Positions 39,463 to 47,436 of a DNA stretch of 64,000 nucleotides are shown here, piece by piece. The DNA comes from a virus, in IMG/VR virus record IMGVR_UViG_3300009430_000001, positions 1 to 64,000 of that record; one strand, given 5' to 3'. How positions within the stretch are numbered: position 1 is the first letter of the stretch; each line of letters begins with the position of its first letter. Both the position numbers and the translations under genes were made by a program. The notes under the pieces are model-generated. The model had not been told where the DNA came from. It was given only the letters and a program-made list of their open reading frames with translations, and made no database searches.

Positions 39463-40443
39463 TCAGGCCTTGATGCCGGCGAGTTCGCGGCAGAAGTCGC
39501 GAGCGACTTCGATGCGGCCCTTGTTGACTCCGAATAGCACGCGGCTGAACTTCTTGATGGCGTTCTGGCCGCTGGGGCTGGTCAGCACCTCAGTGACGGC
39601 ATTGAAGCCGTGCCAGGCGGTGCCGCGGACTCCAGGGATGTCGGTGCCGAGGCCGGTGGTCAGCGCTTCGACCATCGGGTTCCAGTCCCTCAGGTCCTCG
39701 AGCGTCTTGGCACGCACCGGCTTGCCGTCAGCCATGATCGGCCGGGCCAGCTCGGGGGCGTAGACGCGCTTGAGCATTTCGCGGAAGGCCTCGGTGTTCA
39801 TCCTTGTTTCCGCGAACAGGTGGTAGTCCTGGACTTCGTCGTTGAAGGACTCCGTGGCGACATTGATGCTCTTGATCAGTCGCGTGATGTCGCTGTTGAC
39901 ACCTTTGCGGTGGGCCAGGCTGCGCTGGTTCTCGCTGCACATTGCAACTTGTAAAGTATTGCAACAAACCACACGCGTATCGGTGTAGAGAGTGCCGACG
40001 CCAGTCTTGCCATCGTGGCCGAGGTAGCCGACGATGTAGCGCTCGATCTTGTCGTTGGCGAGTACGTTGTCTTCCAGGCCTTTGATCAGGCCAGTGAAGG
40101 CGACCTTGCGGCCTTCGTCGAGCACGACGAAAGTGTCGAGGATGATGTGGTCTTGAATGGCTTCAGCCATCTCGACCAGGCGCTCATTCTGCGCGACCTC
40201 GTACTCATGCCCGGCAACGCCGAGCAGTTCGCCGGTGGTGCCGTGGATCAGGGCGCAGCGGTTGGCTTCGTGGGTCTGGTCGTCCCAGTTGTAGAACAGG
40301 GGCTTCTTGATGACTTCGTAGTTGGCTTTGGCCATCTCGTAAGCCTGGCGGGGTGTGATGGTGATGTCATTGATGCAGAGCTCTTCGCCGTGCCAGGAGC
40401 GAATGCCGCGATTGGTGATTCCGGATTGGAAGTAGCTACCCAT
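39463..40443 (-). CDS. DUF932 phage/plasmid-like protein
   Basis: The 326-residue protein matches the DUF932 family layout: an N-terminal WHGEELCI, then HEYEVAQNERLVEMAEAI, KVAFTGLIKGL, DTRVVCCNTLQVAM and a helical C-terminus with TAWHGFNAVTEVL. The family is widespread in phages and plasmids, often near replication or defence genes, with no established biochemical role. A leader hairpin lies ~60 nt upstream. Confidence 0.83.
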   Translation of the reverse strand: MGSYFQSGITNRGIRSWHGEELCINDITITPRQAYEMAKANYEVIKKPLFYNWDDQTHEANRCALIHGTTGELLGVAGHEYEVAQNERLVEMAEAIQDHIILDTFVVLDEGRKVAFTGLIKGLEDNVLANDKIERYIVGYLGHDGKTGVGTLYTDTRVVCCNTLQVAMCSENQRSLAHRKGVNSDITRLIKSINVATESFNDEVQDYHLFAETRMNTEAFREMLKRVYAPELARPIMADGKPVRAKTLEDLRDWNPMVEALTTGLGTDIPGVRGTAWHGFNAVTEVLTSPSGQNAIKKFSRVLFGVNKGRIEVARDFCRELAGIKA

Positions 40444-40500
40444 TTTCAGGAAGAATGCAGGTTTGGAAGGGGGTGGTGAATGCCCGTGTGGGCAATGAAG

Positions 40501-40526
40501 AAAGGCCCCCGCATGATGCGAGGGCT
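40501..40526 (-). terminator. GC leader hairpin upstream of the DUF932 gene
   Basis: The minus strand has GCCCTCGCATCATGCGGGGGC then CTTTCTTC, 57 nt before the ATG at 40443. Confidence 0.7.
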
Positions 40527-40557
40527 AGGAATCAGCGCAGCATCAGCTGCATGACAT

Positions 40558-40785
40558 TCAGAGCGACAGCGACTGTAAAGCCAATTTCGAGTAGGTCCCG
40601 GTAGCGTGCAGCTCTCTGATGATGTTCGCGGCGCGATTCAAGTCCACGTACTGTGTTGCCTCCCTTGGGTCGTTGACGTGCTGAATGCCGTTGGGCGGCA
40701 ACGTCGATGAAGAAGGAAGGTGATTTGCCTTGAGGAAGGACGCGGAGTCTTGATCCAGAATGACGAAGCGGCATGAGCGGTGCAT
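40558..40785 (-). CDS. Small hypothetical protein
   Basis: The 75-residue product includes SCRFVILDQDSASFLKANHL and NRAANIIRELHATGTYSKLA. It is preferred over the alternative minus frame 40532-40774, which is Arg-rich and less protein-like. Confidence is limited by this ambiguity. Confidence 0.5.
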   Translation of the reverse strand: MHRSCRFVILDQDSASFLKANHLPSSSTLPPNGIQHVNDPREATQYVDLNRAANIIRELHATGTYSKLALQSLSL

Positions 40786-40817
40786 GGGGTGGATGGGATG
40801 TCGGGTCGATTGTACGA

Positions 40818-41102
40818 TCAGGCAGACGCTACGGCAAGTCCATTGTAGTGGACTGAAACACTGTGTCCTGCGTCTGTAGTCGCAAGCACAGTTGATAGGT
40901 TGTTCTCGTTGGCGAGGTAGGAAGCGTGCATTTCCATGGCATGGAGCAGCTCAGCTTCGCTGGCGGCTTCGAATACGTAGCTCTCGAGTAGCAGGTTGTT
41001 GATCGGATCTTCGAAGCACACGTGAACCGTGGCCGGTCGCTTGACTGAGCGCACGGTGCTGTTGATCTTGCTGGCAGACGGAATGCGAAGTTCGCGAGAC
41101 AT
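40818..41102 (-). CDS. Small hypothetical protein
   Basis: The 94-residue product is beta-rich (ATVHVCFEDPINNLLLESYV), then a helix (SEAELLHAMEMHASYLANEN). It is preceded by a hairpin and the 17-bp repeat. The ATG at 41111 is an alternative start. Confidence 0.6.
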   Translation of the reverse strand: MSRELRIPSASKINSTVRSVKRPATVHVCFEDPINNLLLESYVFEAASEAELLHAMEMHASYLANENNLSTVLATTDAGHSVSVHYNGLAVASA

Positions 41103-41128
41103 GGGTCTCATGGCGAAGGACGCAGAAC

Positions 41129-41156
41129 AAAGGCCCCCGTGGAGGGACCACGGGAG
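41129..41156 (-). terminator. GC leader hairpin upstream of 40818-41102
   Basis: A perfect 7-bp stem CCCGTGG/CCACGGG plus the shared GGTCCCTCCACGGGGGCC then TTTGTTC. It is followed by GCGTCCTTC and the ATG. Confidence 0.75.
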
Positions 41157-41180
41157 CCGGAGGGTTCTGTGTTTAGTCGG

Positions 41181-41197
41181 ACTTAGACACAATGCGG
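41181..41197 (+). repeat. 17-bp dispersed repeat, copy 3
   Basis: ACTTAGACACAATGCGG, between the stop at 41266 and the hairpin at 41129-41156. Confidence 0.75.
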
Positions 41198-41265
41198 AGC
41201 ATCGGCCGGGGGATCAATCGTCGGGCGGCTCCAGGACCAAGTGGAAACGAAGCCGTGACGATCAA

Positions 41266-41562
41266 TCAGCGGGAGTGTAAACGTCGTCGTCGTTGTGCGC
41301 GGTCGAGTGCTTCGCTCGTTTCCAGGATTGGAGCTTCGCCGCGCTGGATCTTTTTTCCAGCTAGCACACGCTCGAGTTGATGGCGCGGGATGCGCTTCCA
41401 GTCGTTCTCGTGTTTGACATAGAAGTCAACGCGATCGATTCGCTTTGTTCCGCGGCTGTAACGAAAGATTGACGTCTTGATCTCAATGTTGTCGATGATG
41501 GTCTTTTGAGATTCACGCTTATCAAGCGTAATGGCCTTGAGATCGTCGAGGGTGAGTGTCAT
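41266..41562 (-). CDS. Small basic hypothetical protein
   Basis: The 98-residue product starts in an ATGA overlap with the clamp-like gene. It is charged (RESQKTIIDNIEIKTSIFRY, FYVKHENDWKRIPRHQLERV) with an Arg-rich end. It could be a partner of the clamp-like protein. Function unknown. Confidence 0.6.
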   Translation of the reverse strand: MTLTLDDLKAITLDKRESQKTIIDNIEIKTSIFRYSRGTKRIDRVDFYVKHENDWKRIPRHQLERVLAGKKIQRGEAPILETSEALDRAQRRRRLHSR

Positions 41563-42311
41563 GAGGCGGATTCGTCGTTGGTGTACTCCGATGTCCAATA
41601 CAGGAAGTCGTCACGCTTCTGCACGGGCATGATGATGAAGCGCAGAGACACGTCGCCCCAGGGCTTTTTGGTCTTGGACTTCATCTTTTCCCAGCTTTCT
41701 GAATTTATGCCGGAGCGGATCTCCATGGGCATGATGCTGGAGCTGAAGGCGAACTGTGGATGCTTGGCCTCCAGCTTGATGATGATCTCATTGATTACCT
41801 TCATGTAGATCGGATCCCAGAGAATGGGCCGCAAAGCGTTCATCGAGTAGTGACAGGGGAAGATGTTATCGAATGCTTGTACGGTTGGGAATGCGTAAGT
41901 CGCTGGGATCGGCTCATGCGCCAGGCGCGCGTTCTCAAGGAAGATCGTACTGATCTTGCCTTCGTCGTTGAATGCGAGAACAGCGGCGTCATTGGACATC
42001 CACTTTTCGAAGACCTTGAAGTGGATCAGGAGCTCGGGGATCTCCTGGAAATCACCGGGAGTGTGATCACTGAGGCCTGCTCTCAGCGCAACATGGCCGT
42101 TGGTCGCTTCGATGTAGTAGCACTCGAGCGTGGCATCTGAGCGGATGCGCACGAATTCGAGTGCTTCTATGCCCAGGGGTTTGGCGAGCTTGGCGATTTG
42201 TGAAGCGGCCCAAAGCAGGGCGGTGGGCAGGCGCAGCGTACCGCCGGCCGCGGAAGGAGTGTCAGGCACGGTGTGAATGACGGTGGAACCGTAGCTGATG
42301 ATGAGAATCAT
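41559..42311 (-). CDS. DNA sliding-clamp-like protein
   Basis: The 250-residue protein resembles domains II-III of bacterial beta clamps. ECYYIEATNGHVALRAGL corresponds to the ATDGHRLA block, ATYAFPTVQAFDNIFP to the FPDYEKVIP block, and the near-terminal SLRFIIMPVQ to the IMPxRL end. It is shorter than DnaN (~370), so it is either a two-domain clamp or a diverged protein. A phage processivity factor is the inferred role. The match is by eye only. Confidence 0.5.
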   Translation of the reverse strand: MILIISYGSTVIHTVPDTPSAAGGTLRLPTALLWAASQIAKLAKPLGIEALEFVRIRSDATLECYYIEATNGHVALRAGLSDHTPGDFQEIPELLIHFKVFEKWMSNDAAVLAFNDEGKISTIFLENARLAHEPIPATYAFPTVQAFDNIFPCHYSMNALRPILWDPIYMKVINEIIIKLEAKHPQFAFSSSIMPMEIRSGINSESWEKMKSKTKKPWGDVSLRFIIMPVQKRDDFLYWTSEYTNDESAS

Positions 42312-42520
42312 GGGTTTTCAAAAGTAAATTGCTTGGCAATTCCCGATTCGCCACACTCTATGCACTCGATGTAGCTGTTTTCGTTGAAGTTTAGGTCTCC
42401 TCCACACACGTCAGAGCCATTGTCATACATCAGCACGAGTGTGCTGACTTCAATGCGAAATGGCTCTTCGTTGCCGCACTTGGGGCAGCGTATGCCGGCA
42501 AGACAGTTGGTGTTGGTCAT
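42308..42520 (-). CDS. Small zinc-ribbon protein
   Basis: The 70-residue protein has two CxxC motifs (IRCPKCGNEEPF and ECIECGESG), a classic zinc ribbon. It may bind nucleic acid or RNA polymerase. ATGA overlaps with both neighbours. Confidence 0.65.
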   Translation of the reverse strand: MTNTNCLAGIRCPKCGNEEPFRIEVSTLVLMYDNGSDVCGGDLNFNENSYIECIECGESGIAKQFTFENP

Positions 42521-42723
42521 GAGTGGTCTTCAACGGATTTAAGGAATTCGATCGTTCGAATTTTGGGCCATGTGGCCAGTGCTGTGAGCCTGGCGGTTTC
42601 TTGGTTGTCTCCGGCTACCCATACGCGATCACGCATGGGGCAGCCGAAGACATCTTCGATCAGGACGTCGAAGACGTAGTAGGTGGTGGTTTCAGGTTTC
42701 ACGGGCAAGACGCTGGTGGGCAT
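42517..42723 (-). CDS. Small hypothetical protein
   Basis: The 68-residue beta-rich product includes TTYYVFDVLIEDVFGCPMRD and RVWVAGDNQETARLTALATW. It resembles small phage proteins of the host-takeover type but has no nameable domain. ATGA overlap with the zinc-ribbon gene. Confidence 0.6.
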   Translation of the reverse strand: MPTSVLPVKPETTTYYVFDVLIEDVFGCPMRDRVWVAGDNQETARLTALATWPKIRTIEFLKSVEDHS

Positions 42724-43123
42724 AAAGCCTGTAGAATGGTTGAACGGATCTCAGGCCTCCTGCTTCTGAAATACGTTTGATAAGGCCAGAACCTCCTTTG
42801 TGCTTTTGTACTTCATGGATAGATGGGATCTCAAGCGGATAGATGTTGCAGGACTTGAGAAAGTCGTAGATTTCTTCGTAGAATCCAGTGGGATCAAGGT
42901 CTTTGTTGGGGCCGTGTCTGCCGCTGAGGTATTCTGCGGTTGGCATGTAATGCTTGGGCAGTAAATCAGGATGATGGCAGATGAGATAGAGGATCAGGGC
43001 GCAGTCGAGCTCCATGGATGGGCTGCGACGGTCGCGCTGGGCGGCCTCTTCCAGAGCCGTAATGAGATCGGCTGGTGCGGTCCAGTTGACGCGCGGCCGA
43101 TTCCCGCGGTCGCCGGTGCTCAT
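42692..43123 (-). CDS. Hypothetical protein with RHH-like N-terminus
   Basis: The 143-residue product begins PRVNWTAPADLITALEEAAQRDRRSPSMELDCALILYL. This is strand-helix-helix and could be a ribbon-helix-helix fold. The C-terminal half is unrecognised. Overlaps of 32 nt and 4 nt with neighbours. Confidence 0.6.
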   Translation of the reverse strand: MSTGDRGNRPRVNWTAPADLITALEEAAQRDRRSPSMELDCALILYLICHHPDLLPKHYMPTAEYLSGRHGPNKDLDPTGFYEEIYDFLKSCNIYPLEIPSIHEVQKHKGGSGLIKRISEAGGLRSVQPFYRLYAHQRLARET

Positions 43124-43320
43124 TGCTTCTCCTCCGGCATCCAGGGATCGGCATCGGCGCGGGCTTCAGCTTCGGAATCGAAGGGCCCGCTCATCTCGCC
43201 GTCAGGCAGGCAGCTGGGAAAGCAGGCTTGCCAGTACCAGTCAATGTCGGAAAAGAGCGTGAATGTTTCGTAGGAGCCGAAGCTTTCACCGCTTTCGTTA
43301 TGGAATTGGTAGAAGGTCAT
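43120..43320 (-). CDS. Small acidic aromatic protein
   Basis: The 66-residue acidic product is aromatic-rich (YQFHNESGESFGSYETFTLF, DIDWYWQACFPSCL). ATGA overlaps at both ends. Function unknown. Confidence 0.6.
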   Translation of the reverse strand: MTFYQFHNESGESFGSYETFTLFSDIDWYWQACFPSCLPDGEMSGPFDSEAEARADADPWMPEEKQ

Positions 43321-43556
43321 CGTTGCGATTGCCTCCAGCGCTGGGTTTCGCCGGGATTCTCTTCGTAGAGATGCCGCCATTCGTCGGATCCACTGACGAG
43401 GTGTTCGTCAAGCAGAATGCGAAGCGCGCAGTCGAACGCTTCACTGGCGCTCAGCTCACGGCCGTTGGGTCCCTTGATCGGGAATGTTCGGCAGTACCGC
43501 AAGCGGCGTGCGGCGTTGTAGAGCGAAGCGGTGGGATTGGGGGTGGATAGGGTCAT
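43317..43556 (-). CDS. Small hypothetical protein
   Basis: The 79-residue mostly helical product includes LYNAARRLRYCRTFPIKGPN and SASEAFDCALRILLDEHLVS. ATGA-coupled to both neighbours. Function unknown. Confidence 0.6.
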   Translation of the reverse strand: MTLSTPNPTASLYNAARRLRYCRTFPIKGPNGRELSASEAFDCALRILLDEHLVSGSDEWRHLYEENPGETQRWRQSQR

Positions 43557-43960
43557 GGCAGATAGCTCTGATAGCGGTTGGCGTTCCCGACGGCGTGCTT
43601 GAGGGCTGAGGCGAATGCCTCGGCGATGGGCTGGGGTACGTTGAGCTCGAAGATGTCAACTTCGCCTTTGTCTTCGAATATGGGTTCGTGGTGCGGGCTC
43701 AGCGGTGCGCGCCAGAGTTTTTCGCCTTGCATCCAGTAAGCAAAGCCTGTTGGCTTGTGTACCAGATACGATTGCGGATCGCGGCCGGTGCAGTCTTCGT
43801 CAGGGCAGTGGTTTTGGAATTGATGAAGTTGCTTGAGGGTGAGCTCGGTGTAGACGCGGCTGCAGTGGGGGCAGTGAAAGTAGCTGCCCTTCTTGTCCAT
43901 TAAGGCTATGAATCGGCTGCCAAGACGAATGTCGTTTGGCGTGATGGCGGGTTCGCTCAT
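43553..43960 (-). CDS. Zinc-finger-like hypothetical protein
   Basis: The product is 135 residues from the ATG at 43960 (43966 possible). It has FHCPHCSRVYTEL and NHCPDEDCTGRD, a likely zinc-binding pair, followed by FAYWMQGEKLWRAPL and a helical end. The role is unknown; nucleic-acid binding is plausible. Confidence 0.6.
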   Translation of the reverse strand: MSEPAITPNDIRLGSRFIALMDKKGSYFHCPHCSRVYTELTLKQLHQFQNHCPDEDCTGRDPQSYLVHKPTGFAYWMQGEKLWRAPLSPHHEPIFEDKGEVDIFELNVPQPIAEAFASALKHAVGNANRYQSYLP

Positions 43961-44012
43961 GACCATGCAGTGGAGATTTCGCCGTAAGGGGCGGGGTGGT
44001 AGGTGGGGATAC

Positions 44013-44207
44013 TCACGGATTTTCTTTGGCGAGGTGTGAGCGCAAGTCGACGACGGCCCAACCGGCTTCGATGAATTCATCTCGAATCCGGTCGGCCTCT
44101 ATGGAGTGACAGAGACTGCTGATTCGCTCAGAGTCGCCTTTGAACTCCATGAGTAGCGTGCAGTAGCGGCCCGTCGCGGTGGGCGGAATGATGATGACTG
44201 TGTTCAT
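44013..44207 (-). CDS. Small hypothetical protein
   Basis: The 64-residue product has a beta strand N-terminus (TVIIIPPTATGRYCTLLMEF) then a helix and strand (RDEFIEAGWAVVDLRSH). Compact alpha/beta composition. Function unknown. Confidence 0.6.
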   Translation of the reverse strand: MNTVIIIPPTATGRYCTLLMEFKGDSERISSLCHSIEADRIRDEFIEAGWAVVDLRSHLAKENP

Positions 44208-44210
44208 GGC

Positions 44211-44651
44211 TTAGGTAGCAATGGATTCAGATCGGTTCGTTGCAGAGGCCCGAGTGGTCTTCGTAGATCGGCTCTTCGTTGTCTGCCGTCGGGTTGCCGG
44301 CCTCTTCGTCGCGCTCGGCGTCGATTTCGGCCCATTCGATCCAGATGTACGCCTGGATGTACGCGGTGCCTTCGGTGCGCTGGATTTCTGGGTTGTCCGG
44401 GACGCTGATGCAGCGTCCTTCGAGGGCTCGAGCTCGATTGATGAGCTCCTGGTCGCTGATGTCGCTGCGGATCTGGTTGGCCATTGGCGGGCGAGGCGGT
44501 CAGAGAGTCGATGAATGAAGCAGCCAAATGCGTATCTGGCTGCGATGGTGAAGGCGATGGCATGAGCCAGGCCGCGGGCCAGGGCCTCGAGCCGATGCTC
44601 GAGATCCCAGGTGCGGTAGGCTCGCCACGCCTCGAGGGGCGTGAGTTGCAT
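44211..44651 (-). CDS. Hypothetical protein whose 3' half overlaps 44227-44484
   Basis: Residues 1-60 look real (TPLEAWRAYRTWDLEHRLEA, TIAARYAFGCFIHRLSDRL). The remaining ~85 residues are a Ser/Thr/Lys/Arg-rich reading of the next gene in another frame. It is either a genuinely nested gene pair or a gene that lost its stop. 146 residues if the whole frame is used. Confidence 0.4.
   Translation of the reverse strand: MQLTPLEAWRAYRTWDLEHRLEALARGLAHAIAFTIAARYAFGCFIHRLSDRLARQWPTRSAATSATRSSSIELEPSKDAASASRTTQKSSAPKAPRTSRRTSGSNGPKSTPSATKRPATRRQTTKSRSTKTTRASATNRSESIAT
44227..44484 (-). CDS. Small acidic hypothetical protein
   Basis: The 85-residue acidic product includes RSDISDQELINRARALEGRC and YIQAYIWIEWAEIDAERDEE. 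It lies entirely inside a second same-strand frame (44211-44651), and this frame has the more natural composition. Confidence 0.6.
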   Translation of the reverse strand: MANQIRSDISDQELINRARALEGRCISVPDNPEIQRTEGTAYIQAYIWIEWAEIDAERDEEAGNPTADNEEPIYEDHSGLCNEPI

Positions 44652-44656
44652 GGCGA

Positions 44657-45115
44657 TCAGATGAGGTTGAGCAGGGTGAACCAGGAGTCCGGGGCGTCCG
44701 GTTCTACGGAATCGCCGTCGGGATTTTCGATGACGGAATCGAGCGACCATTGGTCGAACTCAGCTGATGCTGGGATCGGCATCCATTGGCCTTTCCAGTA
44801 CATGCCGAAGATGCGACCTGCTTCGGTTTTGAAGCAGGCCACATCGCCACTGGTGTGCAGTGGCCTGTTGGTTTCTGGATCACGAAGCCGGGGCTTGCCG
44901 GCTACGATGCGGCTGAGGCGAACAATCGGCTTCCCGGTGTTCGGGTTCCGTCGTCCGGTGGGGCGAATCGTGGGCTCGGGCTGGAATTGCTCGGCGTCGC
45001 CGTAAAGGTTGCGGTACTCGAGCATGAGTCTCTCGCCGATGGTGGGCGTGCGCTTGTCAAGAAGTTGCTGGATTTCTTTTGTCATTTCGTTGCTAGCTGT
45101 TTCTTTTGTGTTCAT
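44657..45115 (-). CDS. Hypothetical protein
   Basis: The 152-residue product has a helical N-terminus, a basic middle (PTGRRNPNTGKPIVRLSR) and an acidic end. ATGA overlap with 45112-45324. ATG at 45085 is an alternative start. Function unknown. Confidence 0.6.
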   Translation of the reverse strand: MNTKETASNEMTKEIQQLLDKRTPTIGERLMLEYRNLYGDAEQFQPEPTIRPTGRRNPNTGKPIVRLSRIVAGKPRLRDPETNRPLHTSGDVACFKTEAGRIFGMYWKGQWMPIPASAEFDQWSLDSVIENPDGDSVEPDAPDSWFTLLNLI

Positions 45116-45324
45116 TGGTCGTCTTTGAACAGCATATGAGCAGGAGGCTCTGGCTTTGTGCGCCAGAGCTTGCTGTGAGTGGCTTGATCGATCAAGCCAA
45201 TCCTGTAGTGGCGGAGGATCCAGTTATCCCACAGCTCGCGAAGCTCGATTGTGGGCTTGAGACCGCGTTGCAAGAGAAACTCGAGATATTCCAGGAAGAA
45301 TTTCTCGACTTCTTCAGCGGTCAT
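45112..45324 (-). CDS. Small helical hypothetical protein
   Basis: The 70-residue helical product includes TAEEVEKFFLEYLEFLLQRG and ELRELWDNWILRHYRIGLID. A TTG at 45345 overlapping the upstream stop is an alternative start. Function unknown. Confidence 0.55.
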   Translation of the reverse strand: MTAEEVEKFFLEYLEFLLQRGLKPTIELRELWDNWILRHYRIGLIDQATHSKLWRTKPEPPAHMLFKDDQ

Positions 45325-45341
45325 CGGGGTGGAGTGAAGGT

Positions 45342-45596
45342 TCAAGGGTTTTGTCGCTCCAGTCGGATGGGTGATTCGGAGGAGAAGACGCAGCAGATGA
45401 CAGCGCCACAGCCGTTCTCGTCGTTCATGCGTTCCTCGATCTCTTTGGCGGTGTGGCCGTTCTCTTCGAGTAGGTGCCGAAGCATGCTTGTTGTTGCTTC
45501 GTCTTCGGTGCAGGAACCGAACACATGGCCGGTGTCTTCGTCGTCGAACAACACACGGCCCGTGACGGCCCAGTAGCGGATGGGCTTGTCAAACAT
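45342..45596 (-). CDS. Small hypothetical protein
   Basis: The 84-residue product is a strand-rich N-terminus (PIRYWAVTGRVLFDDEDTGH) then a helix with acid clusters (LLEENGHTAKEIEERMNDEN). The start overlaps the upstream stop (TAATG). Function unknown. Confidence 0.6.
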   Translation of the reverse strand: MFDKPIRYWAVTGRVLFDDEDTGHVFGSCTEDEATTSMLRHLLEENGHTAKEIEERMNDENGCGAVICCVFSSESPIRLERQNP

Positions 45597-45805
45597 TAGG
45601 ATTCGGGATAGAAGAAGCTGATGTCGCTGCCTTGCTGCACAAGCAGCTCTTTGCATTCATCATCGGAGATGGCGTTTGTTTCCGAGGTGTAGGCGCCGGA
45701 GTAATCTCCTTCGACTGCTTCTCGCCAGATTCCAGCTGGGGTCATGTCATCGGGGATGGGATCCTGGCTCAGGATTTCCATCGTGATCGTGGTGAGGTAG
45801 GGCAT
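45596..45805 (-). CDS. Small acidic hypothetical protein
   Basis: The 69-residue acidic product includes TTITMEILSQDPIPDDMTPA and DDECKELLVQQGSDISFFYP. It overlaps the end of the DUF6915-like gene by 59 nt. Function unknown. Confidence 0.6.
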   Translation of the reverse strand: MPYLTTITMEILSQDPIPDDMTPAGIWREAVEGDYSGAYTSETNAISDDECKELLVQQGSDISFFYPES

Positions 45806-46160
45806 GGCTTTCTTGTGTAAGCTTGGAGTGGAGGAGCTTGGCTCGCTGGCTGGCCCAGCGCGGGCAGCGCAGGAGATCGACGTAGTCCTGGAGCGTGGGC
45901 ACCATGCCCAGGTCCTCCAGGACGTGTTGCTCGGCGAGCAGGGAGGTCGGTACGCGCCGGCCTCGGGAGTTGGTGATCGTGTCACCAAACAGGGCAACCG
46001 CATCGGCGATGCCCTGGGTGTGATGGGCCAACATGCGATGCATGAGGCGATCAGTGCCAGCGCGGCCGCGGTCCATCCAGCGATGCAGCGCCATGTAGTC
46101 ATCGGGGTCACCCCCGAATGCATTGGCGCTGCTGATGGCGTGGTAGCTGTAATGGCTCAT
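45747..46160 (-). CDS. DUF6915-like protein
   Basis: The 137-residue protein has the family pattern: SSANAFGGDPDDYMALHRWMD, AHHTQGIADAVALFGDTITN, RRVPTSLLAEQHVLEDLGMV, PTLQDYVDLL. DUF6915-type proteins occur across bacteria and phages with histidine-rich helices but no known role. The final ~25 residues run through the start of the next gene and may be an extension. Confidence 0.7.
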   Translation of the reverse strand: MSHYSYHAISSANAFGGDPDDYMALHRWMDRGRAGTDRLMHRMLAHHTQGIADAVALFGDTITNSRGRRVPTSLLAEQHVLEDLGMVPTLQDYVDLLRCPRWASQRAKLLHSKLTQESHALPHHDHDGNPEPGSHPR

Positions 46161-46717
46161 AGTGTTATGGTCGAGTAGTCTTGGGTGATGACGTTGTTGT
46201 TGTGGTTGATCTCGATGCTGACGCCATGTTCGATGCCGTCCTCGAGCTCTTCCTCGGTGGCTTGGCGAATGATGATTTCACCGAATCCACCTTCATTGAT
46301 CTCGAAGCCCGGGTGGTAGCCGTAGGCCACATCCCAGGCGATGGCGTCAAGCGCCTCGCTGATGCTGCTGGGATCGGGAGCGACCACGGGTTTCCAGCAC
46401 ATGGCTTTGCTGTCGTATTGCTGTCCCACGGTTCGCTGATAATTAAATTCAGCGGGCATGTCTTCATCGAGGAGCTGGTTGAGTTCTTTTAAGATTTCGG
46501 TGTTGCACTCGGCGGGTTCGACGGTGATGTCGGAAATATCGCCGGAATCGCCTGAGCCCTCGTACGTGATCGTGATCTTGTGGACACGTTCGTCCTTGGA
46601 GCGCAGGTAGAGAAAGATGCCCTTGAGAAGGAGGCATCCCTTCTGCGCTTGATCCTTGAGTTGTTTTTGGTACTCGATGATTTCGGCGAGAACTTCGTTG
46701 ATGTTGATGGGGTTCAT
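46157..46717 (-). CDS. DUF6878-like protein
   Basis: The 186-residue protein contains ITYEGSGDSGDISDITV and a C-terminal DAIAWDVAYGYHPGFEINEG plus SIEINHNNNVI. This is the pattern of DUF6878-type proteins (EGSGDSG...WEINDG...DHN). Function unknown. ATGA overlap with the DUF6915-like gene downstream. Confidence 0.68.
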   Translation of the reverse strand: MNPININEVLAEIIEYQKQLKDQAQKGCLLLKGIFLYLRSKDERVHKITITYEGSGDSGDISDITVEPAECNTEILKELNQLLDEDMPAEFNYQRTVGQQYDSKAMCWKPVVAPDPSSISEALDAIAWDVAYGYHPGFEINEGGFGEIIIRQATEEELEDGIEHGVSIEINHNNNVITQDYSTITL

Positions 46718-46734
46718 GGGATTGGTGCGGGTGG

Positions 46735-47433
46735 CTAGGGGTTGGTGAGCGATGGTGGAAGCGGGTAGATACCGCGCGGCTTGCCGGGCGGAGTGGTCAC
46801 GGTTTCGGCTTCACTCCAGCCGCATTTGTCTATTCGACTTTTGACAAGCCAGTCGTTTCCCTCGAGTGAGCGTGACCAGTCTGTTAGGCATAGTGTTATG
46901 CCTTGGTAGGTGACGAATCTAGTGTCAGTTCGGTTTCGTGCTTGTTGCGCATAGGTAGCCCAACGCACGTTGCCTGGTTCGTAGTTTCCGTGGCGGTTGG
47001 GAAATCTGTCTAGCTGATGCAGCGAAGATGGTCGTGGGCCTATTAAGCTTAAAATGTCGTTGTAGAATGTTTCAAAATCGTTAATCCATGGCGGGTGAAT
47101 TTGAATGCTCTTTTGCAGGTAGTGCAAAGAAGATGTTGAATTCGGATTGAGGCATCTGGTTTTCATGCCACACCAAATGCTGTAGTATATGGTTCGCTTC
47201 TTTGTGCGCGCCTGTCCATGGGTTGAGTTTAGGAGACTAAGGCTTTTGATTCGCTTGCATCCGCAGCTTGTTGTGCGGCCGGAGGCTAACGCAGTTGCGA
47301 TTACCAACACGCAAAGACGTTCGCAGGAGCAGGTGCACCACCACTGCGCGTTTTTGTGCTTGTTGTTCCAGCCGCGTTTAATAGCTGTCAGATTCCCGAA
47401 TGTTTGATTTTTGAGATCGAGTGGGAGTCCCAT
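46735..47433 (-). CDS. HNH-type homing endonuclease-like protein
   Basis: The 232-residue protein has an N-terminal cysteine cluster (WWCTCSCERL and SCGCKR), a MKTRC segment, and LDRFPNRHGNYEPGNVRWAT followed by YAQQARNRTD. That last block is the signature of phage HNH homing endonucleases (L-D-R-I-D-N-x-G-N-Y-x-x-x-N-x-R-W). It has lower GC than its neighbours and no ribosome-binding site, as expected for an inserted mobile gene. Confidence 0.75.
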   Translation of the reverse strand: MGLPLDLKNQTFGNLTAIKRGWNNKHKNAQWWCTCSCERLCVLVIATALASGRTTSCGCKRIKSLSLLNSTHGQARTKKRTIYYSIWCGMKTRCLNPNSTSSLHYLQKSIQIHPPWINDFETFYNDILSLIGPRPSSLHQLDRFPNRHGNYEPGNVRWATYAQQARNRTDTRFVTYQGITLCLTDWSRSLEGNDWLVKSRIDKCGWSEAETVTTPPGKPRGIYPLPPSLTNP

Positions 47434-47436
47434 GGT

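Noticed and set aside
40532-40774. Alternative minus frame overlapping 40558-40785
   Set aside because: Arg/Gly-rich shadow composition. The other frame reads as a more natural protein.
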